A DNA stretch of 64,000 nucleotides from Gaeumannomyces sp. JS-464. Lineage: Eukaryota; Ascomycota; Sordariomycetes; Magnaporthales; Magnaporthaceae. The notes beneath the pieces were generated by a model. It worked only from the letters and a program-made list of their open reading frames with translations, searched no databases and was not told the DNA's origin. The position numbers were made by a program, and so were the translations under genes. The DNA is taken from contig NGZR01000002.1 of the NCBI GenBank assembly GCA_002197995.1, forward strand, positions 124,001 to 188,000, in the 5' to 3' direction. The first letter of the stretch is position 1. The number at the start of each line of letters is the position of its first letter. Positions 12,004 through 23,900 of the stretch are shown piece after piece.

Positions 12004-15000
12004 AATGCCGGCGCATAAAAAAAAACTTCTTATTTTTAAAAAGATAACTACTGTACATAAAAAGGGTAAATACAATTAATAAGGTTTTTAATCCTTGCCC
12101 GCTTTGCGCGCGGAGCGTTTCGAAAGCTTTGCTTAAGCTTAAGCTTTGGCCTTATTGCTTTTAAAAGTTCGGGCGTCGGTTTAGCGATCCTCGTACTTTT
12201 TAACGGCTTTAACCGCGTTGCTAAGCTTTTTTAAAAGCTCCCAAATGTTTTTCTTAAAACCGTAACCCTTCCAGCGCATTAAATACTTAATGCGGATAAC
12301 TTTAAACTTTAATTTGGTATTTTCGTGGTCGAAAACATTATCCACTTCGAAAATGTCGCCTTTTCCAAAATGGGTGTTAAAGTCGATCTTTTTATCGTTA
12401 TCGTATTCGATAAAGCCCGGAAGCGAAAATACGCGTTAAAAAGATCGTCGTTACAATCGTAGCGAGTAAGGTGCTAAATGCTAATAACCGGGTGTATTTT
12501 GGTAAAAGTGTTAAAAAAATCGAGCTTGTAAGCTAAAAGGGAAACTTTGCGAACAATGGTATAAAAGCTTTGCCGTTTAAGCTTTTTTTTATTAACGAAA
12601 TGCTTGCTTTTAGTTTTGTACGCTTTGCCCATGTTAAGCCAAACTTGGTCGCCGACGTTAAACTCCTCGTAGCGGTGTTTGGAATCGTAAATGCGCTTTT
12701 GCTCGGCGGTAGCGACGTTTATCGCAAACAAAGGTTTTTGCGAAAGTGCTTACGCATAAAGCGGAGTTTTGCAACTTTTTGGGGAATTCGTGCGAAGGTT
12801 GTAAGCTTTAAAGGTTTTGGTATTTTAAACCTAAATAAATACTTGTAAAAGTTGTAATCGAGCGCCGTTATAATAGCATTATTTAAATTTTATTACAAAA
12901 AAGGGATAACGTCGACCTAAAAGTCGTTTATCGTGTTAAGTAATAACGGATAACCAGTTCGACTGTTTGGTTTTTGCGTTTAAACTGCTCGTTAACTTGC
13001 GAATGGTAAGCGGCCGTTATTTAAAAGCGAGTTTTAAAAGTGCGCTATAAACTATTCCAAAAAGCGGAAATAAATTTGGGGTTTTTCGGAAATAATTGCT
13101 TTAAAGCAAAACTAGTCGGCCAAAAGTAGTTAACGGCCGAGTTATTTACCTTATATTTGCGCCGTATATTCGTCGTGGTTAAGGATAATTATCGTACGTT
13201 TAAACGTTTTGCAAGTAATTATTAGCAGCGTATTATAAAAGTCGAAATTCCGTTAAGTTTAAAGCGTGCCTTTTAATTCTTTTAAAAGGAGTGCTATTAC
13301 CCATAATAATTATGCTTATAGGCTTAAAAGGGGTTTAAATAAGCTAAAAGGTCCTAATAAAAAGCCGATTATTTTGTCGGTTTATGCCGCACTTATGGCA
13401 TTTGCTAATATACTGCTCGACCTGGCGTTTTTTAGCCCGGAAATGCACGTTTTTAAAAACGTCGAGCATTCGGAATCGGCCGAAATGGTGCTTATCATCG
13501 TACATTTTTCGCAAATAGTTAGCGATTAGGGGTTTCGGGATTATAAAGCGCTCGTAACCGTCGTTATCCCGTAAATAGAAAAGGTAGTCGGCTATTTGGA
13601 AAAAATGCCCGACTTTGGAAGCATTAGTAACGTTTTCGTTGCTTTTAATCGTGCATTTCGACTTTTAAAAAGTAGTAAAGTTAAGCATATTTTGCGGTAT
13701 ATTAAATTTTCGATATAGCTTTTTGCGAACCGCTAGCGAGTTGTTTCGGTTATTCGGGCTTTAGTAATTATTAGGACGTAATCGTGCATCGAATCGAAAA
13801 TCGAAGCGTTTGTTTTTTAGCGGTCCTCGTCGTCGGTAGCCGTAGGTAAGCGGAATAAGGCATTTAAAACGAGGTTTATTTTGCCGGGTATATGTAATAC
13901 TTTAAAGTTATACTCGGAAAGGTAAATTAACGCGTTAGTTAACCGTTGGTTAATACGCTCGGTAAACGACGTTAGCAAAATGGTTCGATTAATAATGCCT
14001 GTAATTAACTCGTGGTTCGTAAAAACGAGGATTTTTTTATTGCTTAAGTGCAGTGTAACACGGAAAGTTTTGCAAGCTTAAACGAAGCATGCGACTTCGA
14101 GCTTTAAAAGGCCGTAATTAAGCTTTTTTTTATAAAAGCACTAAAAGATAAACATAATTAGCTTAATGGTATATGCCGGGATGGTTTTGGATTTGCGGTT
14201 CCAAACGTAGCCGTTTTTAAAATGGAAAGCTATAATTTTAAAGCTACGTTTAAAGCTGCCGTCGATTTGCAAAATGATTTGCTTTTTTAGGTTAGCGTGG
14301 TAAAGCTTAATTTTAGTGCAAAATATCGTTTTAACCGCTTTAAAAATTAAACCTCGGCTTTAGTGCTTTTAAAATGCGCCGAACGATAGTAGGCCGCTCG
14401 TTTACGGTGGTTATTAGGGACGATTCGCTTTTTTTTACGGCCTTTTGCCAGCAAAGCTGTTTTTCGAAGTTAAAAGGGTTCGATAAAGCGTTCGTAATAA
14501 GGGATTATACAGCGGAGCTATCCGGAAACTCCGATAAAAGTTTCGAAGTTTTGCAAATTGGTAAGCAATTTCCAGTTTCGGAAGTTTTAAATGCGGTCCT
14601 CGGTGTTAGTTTTTTTAAAAAAATCGACGTAAAATTTTAAAAGCTTAACGCTAAGGTAGCTTATAAAAAACTTGCCGGAAATAAAGCAATATTTTTATTT
14701 TAAAATAAGCTAAAAATGGTTTTTAAATGCCGAACGTGTTTTCGAAAGTATCGCTAAAAACGATAATATTGTTAATAAAAGCTTTGCAATATTTGCTGTA
14801 AAAGCGCAAAAAACCGTTTATAAATCTTTGCACGTAAGCCGGTAAATTGCGAAAGCCTATTATCGCCACGTTTATACGTTCCAATTTTTAATAGCTAACG
14901 ATTATTAGGTTGTTTTTATTTTTAAAATGGATTAGGAATTAAAAAAAAACGAAATAGCGTTTACGATAATATATAAAGCTTACTCGGATTAAATTAACCA

Positions 15001-18000
15001 CGTTTTATTGCAAAAGCAAAAGGTAAACGTTGGGGATAATAGCCTTATTAAAAGGTTTTAAATTAACGACGACCCTCGTTTTATTTTTGCCATATACGCG
15101 TTTTTAAACGACAAAATACAAATTAAGCTGCTTTTATATAGTTTATGCGGCTTTATTCGTAAAGCTTATCGTAAGTTTCGTTAATAACGTTTTTTTTTTA
15201 ATACGGGGTACATACGGCAGCGAAAACCCAAGTACTTTTCGTATTCGTTAACGAAAAAAATACGTATTATTTCGTTTTCGGGGATTTCGATTTGCTTATT
15301 ATTATCCTTTTAAATTTAAAACTTTTTACAAATCTTTTTTATTTTTTAAGTTTGCTTTGGCGTTTTGCCGTTATAAATGTAAATCCCGTTAATTAAAATG
15401 TAAAAGGTTTCGTTCGAAGGCTTAATACCGAAAGTTAATTTTTTTTCGGGATTTTAGGCAATAGCTCGGGGTTATCGAGCATTGTTTTTTGCTTTTTAAA
15501 TAGCGCGTCGTTTTTAATCGGCAGCGTTTCGTTAATGGCAATATCGTAATTTAATCGCCTTTTAGTAATACTTGCTAAACTTCGTCGTTAAAAGAAAACT
15601 TTAAGTTTAGCGACGTTTCGGCACTGCTCGAGCCCGTTAAAAAATAAGGTTTTGGTTTTCTTTTATTAGTAAAGCCTTTTCGGCTTTTATCGTTAGGTTT
15701 TAAACGCAAGTAGTTTTGTTAAAAAGCCGTTTGGCTTGCTCGTAATCGACTTTATCCCGGATTTGGTTTAAACTTTCCTAAATTATCGCGAGTTTAGTTT
15801 TTGCGAGGCACGATAATTGTTTTGCTTGTAATATTATGCATAAAGAAATTTAAAAAGTTTATAATTATTTAACTGCGAAAGGTAAATGCCAGTTATTAAA
15901 AAGGGCGACTTTTAAAAGGGCTGCGTATTTAACGGAATCGCTGCAGTTTTTTAAAAAGTAAAATAAAAGCTTTTTTGCTAACGACCTTTTTTAAAAACGG
16001 GCTTACTTTTGCGGATAACGGTAAAAAAAAATGGCAAAACCGTCGTTAGGGAAATGCATTAGGTTAATGCCGAAATCGATTTAAACACGGCGAGGTTTAA
16101 GCTAAAAAGTGCTTAATAAACAACCTGCATCCAGCTTATTAACGATTTACGTTTTAGCCGTTTTGGTTGTAATATTTGGAAAGCCGTATTTTTTAACGCT
16201 TTTAGCAAAAAAAGAAAAGTAGCGTAGTTTTTAACCTTTATAAATCGCTTAAAGTTTTAGCTTTTAAACTAGGTCGGATTTCTTTTTTACTTTAGTAACC
16301 ACGGCGTTAAAAAGAATTTTTTAGAATATCGATAAAATTACGTCCTAAGCTTGTGTTAATGCAATAGGCATATTTAATCCGTTAAGGTTTCGCGGACTAT
16401 AATCTTTTAATAAGTATAACTTTCCAAATGCGATAAAGCAGCCTTTTAAGCTCGCTTTTTTTAACCACGTTTTTATAATAAAGTTAACGGAGTTAGGTTT
16501 TTAAAAAGGTTTGGTTTCGCAGTTTTTTAAATGTTAAATAACTTATTGCGAAACTGGAAGTTTTGCTATAGCGTTTGCAATTAGTAGTTAGCGTATTTTC
16601 GAAAACGTTATAAACAAAGTCGAAATTATTTATGCTAAAAAAAGATTGCTTTCTTCGTTAAATAAATCGTCGTTTAAATCGGATTTAACTAGGTTAACTT
16701 TATTGTCTTTTTTTTGTTATAAAATTTTTTAAATCCTTTTTATCCTTATAATCGCGGTTTTATCGCGGCTTTTATTACGATTTTTATTACGGTTTATGCT
16801 CGCGGTTTTTATTAGAGCTTCGTACTTAAACGGCTTGTACTTGCCGTTATACTTGCTTTTAAATTTGTTTTTTCGCGATATTTGTCGCGTTTAAAATGCT
16901 TGTTTTTTTTGCGGGACTTTTTTTTGTAATTAGCGTCGAATTGGAATCGGAATCGTTATACCGAATAATGCGGGTAGCGTAAACTGTACACGTTAAAAGC
17001 ATAAGCTTAATATTTTCGATTTCGAAAAGTAGTTTTCGATATATTTATTAAAAAAAAGTTAACGTAAATAAACCTTAACGTTTTTGCTAAATGAGGATTA
17101 AATTTGGCTATAGCCGCAAACTAATTTTAACTATTTTCGGTGTAAAACTTATAATGCGAGCGTGTGTTAAACTTGCTAATAACAAGTTTGTAAAAGCGTC
17201 GGGTTAACGACGTTTTTATAATAACAATGCTTGCGGAAAACTTTTTGGTAGTTTTTTATACGGTTAAAAAAAAAGCGTTGTTTAATAGCGGTAATTATAC
17301 CGAAAAGATTTTTAACTGTAAAAATCTAGTTAAACGTAAAAGGAATTTAACTGTTTTATAAATAAAAGCCTTGCTTTTTAATAACGTAAAAACATATTTT
17401 TAAATTAACTTTTATTAATGCAGCATGTACGGGGTTTTATTAAAAAGCTTATTAAATCGTATTTCGAAAAAAAAGTTGTTCGTAAAAATAATGTTTTTTC
17501 CGTTAATAACGGTGCTAAAATTTTTAAGGTTTTATAATTAGGTTTAAAAATGCTAACGTTTTTCGCTTAAAACGAGGACCGTTTTTAATGCTAAATATTA
17601 GTTATTTAACGGGTTAAAAATTGTTAAAACCTCGTTATTAATAGGTTGCGAGGTTAAAAATGCATAAGTTATAAGTTAGCTATTGCTAAGCTAACAAAGG
17701 TAGTTAAAGTGATTTATATACCTTATTATTACTTATATCGAAAAAGCGGGCGTTAAACTGCCGGTTTAGCTTTTTGTTAATAATTGCGTCCCAAATTAAA
17801 AAACGCGGCAAGCGCTAAATTAAAGCTCGCGTTAATCCAAAGCGAGTTATTCGTAGGCTATTTCGAATAACGGTTCGTCGCTTTTTATGCCGGCGTGGTA
17901 ACGCCGGTATTAAAAGGTATAAAAAGAAAAGGCAGCTAAATTTGCTACTGTTATTGTTATTAAGCTAGTTAACGCACCGGCTGCTGGAAGTTTTATTCGA

Positions 18001-19563
18001 AGGTTTGCTAAAAACTATGAAAAACCGGTGCCGGCGCCGCCGTTCGAATGCTTTGGTTAAACTCCCGAATTTGCTCGTTATTGTTTTGCGATATCGGATT
18101 TTGGGTTACGTAAATGCACTTTTAAACGTATTTTGTTTAGTAAATTTGTAAAAGCGCCGCGCTATTACTTCGGAATTATTAGTTAAATTATCGTTTGCGA
18201 TTTTTAATAGGCGGTTTTTGCTGCTGCCGACTTTAAGGTTAAGCTTGTTATAATAAGCGTTAAAGCGCCGAAATGTTATTAAGCCGAAAAACGCTTAAGC
18301 ATTTGTTTTACGGCGGTTTTCGTTAATATTAAGCTTAAAAAAAACGCGTCGGCTAAACTTTCCCGCGTTTAAATGCGCTTTTATTTAAACTTGCAAATTC
18401 GATGTATTTTTACGAGCGTTATTAATACGAAAAGCAAACTGCTTTTAATATTAAACAAAATGCCGAAGTTTTTATTAATACCGTTAAAATTGCTTTGCAT
18501 TTTTAAGCTAAATTTGCCGATAGCCTGCGTAATAGTAGCTTTAAAACGGTTTTATATCCCCGTTATTTGTTAAAACAAATCGTTATATATGCGGTTTTGG
18601 CGACGTTTTAACCACTCGTCGAAGCTTTGCTTTTGCCGAAATAGTATAGCCGCGGGTCGTCGTCCTCGTTAAATTTAACGGTGTAACTTTTTTTATTAAC
18701 GTCGGTTTCGGAAAGCGATAACGTTATCGTCGAAAGCCTCGTTTTTAAATATCCGCTTTTCCCTTTTTATCGCTATCGTTTAAAACGTAGGCTTGAAATT
18801 TTGTATAAAAAGCAAGCGAGCGCGAAAACGCAATGCTTTCGGTAGCGGTAAAAGCGCCGTTTAATCGGGAAAACGCGGTAGTTAGCCCGTATTCGAGTTT
18901 TTACCTTTTTAAAAGCAGGTTAACCTCGTTCGCTATTACTTCGTGCTTTTTTGCTTGTACTTTTACTATTTTAAAAGTCTTAATATTTACTCGCAAATGG
19001 TAAAAGTAATTCGTCGATAAGCTAAGGTTTACAAATTTTTAAAAAACTTATTATTATAAGGCGAAACGTTTAAAATCGTCGGGAATTTAGGTAATCGGAT
19101 AAAGGTTGCCATTAAAAAGGCTTTAATAAACTTTTAGCTTATCCTTTTTCGCCGTTTAACAATTTGCGAGCAATAGGAGGTGTCGGTTTCGAAAGTAGGT
19201 TACCGAAAAAAGTGCGGTGCGGGTAAAAAAAAGTAAAAAGTGCAAACCTGCTCGATTACACGCGCAAGCCGAAATAAACAGCGCGTAATAGGTCGGTCGC
19301 GGGAGCTAGGCAAAGCGTAATAACTTTAAGCGATTTACTTTAATTTCGATTAAGCTTTACTTAAAATTATAAAAGTGCGATTTTTATAATTAAAAAGCTA
19401 AAAATGGTATCGCTAAGCGTTAAGCGAGCCGAAAATAAGCCTAATAAAAAACGCACGCATCGAGCTGGAAAATAAAGCGCGTTTAAAAGTGCGTAAAGTT
19501 TCCAAACGAGCTAAAAACAAGTTTAAAAAGCGGGGATTAATAATTTTGCAATAAGCAAAAAGT
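12004..19563 (-). pseudogene. Gypsy-B gag-pol remnant (RT, integrase, GPY/F, chromodomain)
   Basis: From the 3' end of the minus strand: 12183-12424 reads as a chromodomain (FEVDNVFDHEN, IRIKYLMRWKGYGF, NIWELLKKLSNA, KKYEDR) without a stop until the natural TAA. Just upstream, two TAA codons near 12435-12455 stand where Gln is expected. 12474-12731 is the integrase C-terminal GPY/F-type region (YDSKHRYEEFNVGDQVWLN, LAYKLDF, IHPVISI). Integrase core traces, including KCHKCG, lie at about 13.0-13.5 kb. The RT catalytic motif reads AFINNIIVFSDTFEN at about 14735-14785: both Asp are Asn (14768-14773). The next segment, HVRHLKTIFSLF, lies in another frame, so one base has been lost there. The gag/protease part (15.5-19.5 kb) has no domain I can name. 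Inactive. Confidence 0.8.
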
Positions 19564-19776
19564 TGCTACACTTATCGCGAATAGTAAAAGGATTAATTAG
19601 GTTGCGATATATAGTAAGGTTTAATTTTATACAAGAGAAAGTTAAAAGCCGGAAGCCGGGCAGGCAGGTTTGTAAAAAAAGCTTTGCAAAAGCCCCACTT
19701 TTTTTATCGTGCCGATAAAAGTAAAGGTTACTTTGCCCCGTTAATAGGCCTTTTCCACCTTTTACCGGCTATAACA
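19564..19776 (-). repeat. Gypsy-B 5' LTR
   Basis: 213-bp partner of 11787-12003. It is more mutated towards A/T than the 3' copy in places (GGTTTGTAAAAAAAGC against GGCTTGTAAAAAAAGC). Its end at 19776 abuts the Copia-A 3' LTR. Confidence 0.85.
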
Positions 19777-20009
19777 ATTAATTCACGTAATTTAACACGC
19801 GTATTTAAAAAAAGCCCACGCTTTGTAAAGCCGTAAACTTACGGGCCGTACGCTTTTACAAGTTTATAAAAAGGGATTTTATAATCCCTTTTTTATAATT
19901 AAATTCTTATAAACATGCATTACTATAAACACTAGTTTTAAATTTATAAATTTTTGTTATTTCCTTTTAAAAGATTTCCGTGCTTATAAAAGTACCACTT
20001 TTACTAATA
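19777..20009 (+). repeat. Copia-A 3' LTR
   Basis: Same orientation and sequence family as 4046-4281; ends CTAATA (CTAACA mutated) and is followed by the CATAT target duplication (20010-20014). The first one or two bases are lost or merged with the end of Gypsy-B. Confidence 0.85.
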
Positions 20010-20014
20010 CATAT

Positions 20015-20399
20015 CGTATAAAGCAATTAATTTTAAGTTTTAATATAAACGTTAAAAAAATATCTTTTTAAACAATTCGGTGTATATATATATATAAATC
20101 GCATAAAAGCGGCGTAAAAAAAGTGGGATAAAAAAGGTTGCTAATTTAGTAATAATAATCGGTTTATATAAAAAGGATAAAACTATTAAGTTATAAATAA
20201 CTTCGTGCGAAAATGGTTATAAAAAGTGCATTACAACCAACATGCAAGCTTTAAAGCAAAAGGACGGGAAAAGCTTTAAGTAATGCTTTTACCTTATATT
20301 AAAACATTTGAAATTACGTAATTTAAAACGGATTTGTAAATTTGTAATAGTTTAAAAACAAAACTACAAATTTAAAAACTATTAAAACGGGAAATAACA
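20015..20399 (-). repeat. Repeat XY, part X, plus unassigned spacer
   Basis: The reverse complement of 20015-20240 matches 43149-43365 (CACTTTTTATAACC at one end, CGATATG/CATAATATG at the other). This is the half of XY missing at 3566-4040. From 20241 to 20399 I see no match and no feature, up to the LTR of Gypsy-E. Confidence 0.7.
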
Positions 20400-20591
20400 T
20401 GTATATAAAAAATGGATTTCCTTTTATTTTAAATAATTTTAATTAAAACTTCGGCATTAGTTAATTTAAATTAACTTTTAAGTATTTTTAAAACAAATAA
20501 TTAAATTGTTTTTTTATTAACCAAACTAGCGATATTATTTTTTCCCGCATTTAAAATGCTTTACTTTAAAAGCAAACTTTTAATTATAACA
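20400..20591 (+). repeat. Gypsy-E copy 1 5' LTR
   Basis: TGTATAT..ATAACA, about 192 bp; shares AACTTTTAA, AAACTAGCG/TAACTAGCG and CTTTACTTTAAAAGCAAACT with 51830-52039. The pairing of a copy upstream of gag here with a copy downstream of the chromodomain at 51.8 kb identifies it as the LTR. Confidence 0.65.
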
Positions 20592-23500
20592 TTTGAATTA
20601 ATTTTATTTAATACCTCGTTAAAAGGAAAAAATAATGCAATTATAATAAGCAGTAATAAAAAGTTTAAAAAAGAAAAAACCACGGTTTTTACTTTTAACG
20701 GTGTTAAATACGACTTTAACGAAACCGTAAATACGGCTAGCCTTTTTAAACTTATAACGAACGAAATCGCTAAAAGTTAGGTTAAAATAAAGCAATTTAC
20801 CGCGAAATTAATATCTTTTAAACATTTATCGCAATTTAAACGTATAAGCTTTCGTTTTTAAATTTTTATAAAAAGGAAAACGGTAAGCTTAAAACGTTTT
20901 TTATCGAATGCAAAAGCTATTTTAAGTTTTACAAATAGCAATTCGTAAGCGAAAAATAAAAAGTCGTTTACGTTATTATTAAACTAAACGGCAAAATGAA
21001 AAAATGGTTTTAATTAACATAAAACGATTATTTTAAAAACTATAAAAATAGTTAAAAAACCATTAAAATTATTTTCGCTAATTTTAAAACCTTCGGAAAA
21101 AAAGTTGGAAATAAGTTTAACATAATTAACGAAATTAAAATCGTAAAAAAACCTATTAATTTTTAAATAGCGAAAAACCGTAATTAAATACGTAACGAAC
21201 TTTTAACTAATTAATATTAAGTTTAATTAAAACGACACTACGTTAATATTGCATTTTTATAACGAATTACGCGAAAACGTAAAAAATAAACTCGCAAAGT
21301 AAAATTGCCCCGAGTTTTTTTACGAATTACGTTAAAAACGCGGTTTATATTAACGATAAATTATATAAACGATAATAAGAAAAAAAAGGATAACGTAATT
21401 TACTACCGAATCGCGCAAACCACTAAATCGCGCATACACACTTAACTTTTACTTAATTAATGCGTATGCTAACCTAACAACGCCAAAAATCCATTTAAAT
21501 TACTCGGAATTGTATATATCGGACATTTTTATATCCTTTTGGCAAATGCGCGCATTGTGTCCGGTTTTGCCGCACGTGCCACATCGTTAACGAGTCGTCG
21601 TCGCCCTTTTTTTTTAACTTTTATAATCGCGCATTTTTTGCTATAATTGCCCATTTAGCTTTTGCTGGTTTAAAACATTTCGTACCTCGTTTATAATAAG
21701 TAACCCTTTTTATTAAACACGTGTTTTTTTGGCCTTCCGGCGTTTGCTTAGCGCTTTATTCGCTTTTCGTAACTTAAAGCACTTTTTTTTTAAAAGGTTA
21801 ACTTAATGTATAATTGTTTTAGCCCTTTTCGTTAATTGGTTTACAACTAATAGCATTAGTAACGGAAGGTTACTCCGGTAATTGGAAATCCGAGTTTTAA
21901 TATGTTCGGATTGCGAAATTGCGTTTTTAGCTATTTAAAGCGTTTTGGAAGTCCAAAGTTCGGCGTTGTTTAAAAGCTTTTTCGAAAGAATTAAAATCCG
22001 CAGTTTTACATTTAGCTTTTCCAAAACCGAATTTGGATTGAAAAAGCAAAGCTGGCCTTTCGAAAGCTTTTTCGAATGTTTTTTTCGATTATAAAAGCAA
22101 AAAATGCCGTTTTAAACGCCGAAAAAAACTCGACTTTAATTACGTGGTTAACGTATAATTTTATTAAGTTTTCCATTTGTTAACCGTACGCCTTTTTTAA
22201 CGGGCTAAAACATTTAACATTAAGCGGTTAAAAGAAGTAAAACGAATGCGAAGGTATGTAAAACGTACTAATATTATGTTTTTAGCAATAAAGCTCGAAA
22301 TCCGTTAAATAGTAGCTTTCGTAACCGTTTAGCATTAACAAACGATAGGATTTTTTTTGCGGGTTATAATATGCTTATCGAAATGCTAAATCCATTTTAA
22401 ACCGAGCTTATTCGTAATCCACCCGTTAGCATTCGTTAAAATAACTTAATCGCGTGAAAAGTCGGTTTTCGAATACTAATTGGCTAAATGGTACTGCTTT
22501 TTAACGATAATAAAAGGAAAAATCGCTTAACCGTAATAATTAACTTTTTAAATAACTGTAGCCCATTTCCGGTTATTAAGCTAAACCAGCTTTGCTTTAC
22601 CACGGCTTTTCGATATTGTAATAATTATAACGGCGGCGATTATGCCTATAAAAAAGCCGGTTTCGTCGAAATTGTAAATGTCGTTATTTAAAATGCCATA
22701 TTTGGCTATAATATTTCGTACAAAGTCGAACTAGGCAAAAACGAGTTTGGGATTTTCGCATTTAGCTTTTTAGTAATCGTACTTTCGAATTTAACGCGTG
22801 CCGAGCTCCGAGCTGCGTTTAACAAACCTCGCGACTTAATTGGTCCTAACAATGCCCGCGTTAAGTTCGGCGAGCAATCGATTAGCCATATTTTTAATAT
22901 TAAAAAGCCGAAAAAATGCGCGAAAATCCAGCTCGAATATATATTTAACAAGCGCTTTTTTTTCGGATTTCGTTAATTTTTAAAGGTTAGGCTTGCAATC
23001 GCGTCGAACAAGTCGGCCGGCGCGTCGGTCGCGCAATGTGAATTTAAAATATCGTAAATTTTAACTATCGAACGCAAACTTATTTTCCGATTAAATTAAA
23101 TTGCTTGCATAGCGAAAATAATCCTAGCTTTTTTTAACGTCGATGTTATTTATAATTGTTAAGGAATTAAGGTTAAAAGTGGGAAACGCGGGTCGCGATG
23201 GAAAATGCGCGACTCGGTAATTTGCGCGACTCGGTGGTAAATTACGTTATCGGATAATACTTTTAAAAATTTTAAAACATTTGTATATTAAAAGTTATTA
23301 AGCTCGAGTACGATAACGAAAGCGAGTAGCGCGTCGCTTTTAAAATTACGAGTTTAAAAGAAAAAAACGACGCCGTTTTTCGCAGGATTTAAAAAGGAAT
23401 AACTTTAACAAGTGGTTTGAAAAAAAAAGCCCGAAAAAAGCTTTTAAATTAAATACACTTTTTTTAAAAAGCGGAAAACTTTAACATTAACGCCGAAATA

Positions 23501-23900
23501 AATTAAAACAAATAAAATATTAAAACGATAAAGTTTTAAAAACGAGCAAAAGGTTTAAACGATGTAACTTTTATATTTATAATTTGTAAAAGCTAAGCAA
23601 ATCGGAAAAATTAACGCGTTTTTACACTTTTTAAAGTTTTAAAATAACCGGATAAACCGTTATATTACGCCACCCCGGCGAACGAAAACGACGGCCGACT
23701 TTTATCGTAGTTTAACGATTAACAAAAAGTTAAATACGTTAATTACCGGTTTAACAACGTAAGCGAGTTAAAAAAGCTGTATTAAAACTCGCAAATTATT
23801 TTAACGTTAACTTAAAACATTTTAAACATTTGCATTTTTTTAAGCAAAATGCATTTACGAAAAATGCAAATTTCATTTATAATTTAAGCTTAAATACGAT
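20592..23900 (+). pseudogene. Gypsy-E copy 1 gag remnant, split by a Fot1-like element
   Basis: The frame at 20592-20780 reads TVFTFNGVKYDFNETVNTA, a gag-like start. Further readable pieces follow to 21380, including YNELRENVKNKLAK and CPEFFYELR, typical of a Gypsy gag (Retrotrans_gag) domain. The frame reaches EKKG at 21391 where the Fot1-like element interrupts, and the flank after 23249 can be joined to it (one TA copy kept). After the insert, traces continue to about 23.9 kb, with no nameable CCHC or protease motif. Many TAA codons. Inactive. Confidence 0.65.
21392..23247 (-). mobile_element. Fot1/pogo-like DNA transposon, complete but mutated
   Basis: 1856 bp with terminal inverted repeats (ACGTAATTTACTACCGAATC at the left, complement of ACGTAATTTACCACCGAGTC at the right) and TA on both sides (21390-21391, 23248-23249). 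The size suits the Fot1 group. Minus-strand readings match a DDE_1 transposase: DIYNFDETGF at 22653-22673 keeps the first catalytic Asp. The second motif, normally DGH, reads NGY at 22321-22329, so that Asp is lost. Further on come PSHSFYF-like and LKKAY segments that fit the usual HSSHLTQPLD..GPLKRAY region. Multiple TAA/TAG. It is inserted into Gypsy-E gag, so it is younger than that element. Confidence 0.85.

Larger units (their letters stand above)
11787..19776 (-). mobile_element. Gypsy-B: chromodomain Gypsy (chromovirus) LTR retrotransposon
   Basis: Bounded by direct repeats of 213-217 bp (11787-12003 and 19564-19776) that read TGTTATAGCCGG..TAGCA on the minus strand. The coding order on that strand is gag region, RT, integrase, GPY/F domain, chromodomain, typical of chromoviruses, and the 8.0-kb length is normal. 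It sits between the Copia-A internal region and the Copia-A 3' LTR, directly against the first base of that LTR. No clean 5-bp target duplication is seen (AGAAT on the left, ATTAA on the right), so an end may have been lost or mutated. Frames are disrupted, but the 3' end of pol is unusually readable. Confidence 0.85.
4046..20009 (+). mobile_element. Copia-A: full-length Copia-type LTR retrotransposon with nested insertions
   Basis: Two copies of the same 233-236 bp LTR stand at 4046-4281 and 19777-20009 in the same orientation. The pentamer CATAT lies immediately outside each (4041-4045 and 20010-20014), a target-site duplication. Outside these, left and right flanks (Y and X) are contiguous in the uninterrupted XY repeat at 43149-43848, which proves the empty site. 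Removing the nested Gypsy-B (11787-19776) and the foldback element (9348-9777) leaves about 7.5 kb, a normal size for a Copia element. Coding order on the plus strand is gag region, GAG-pre-integrase, integrase, reverse transcriptase, RNase H. A purine run (AAAAAAAGAA, about 11776-11785) sits where the polypurine tract should be. All frames are broken by stops. Confidence 0.85.
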
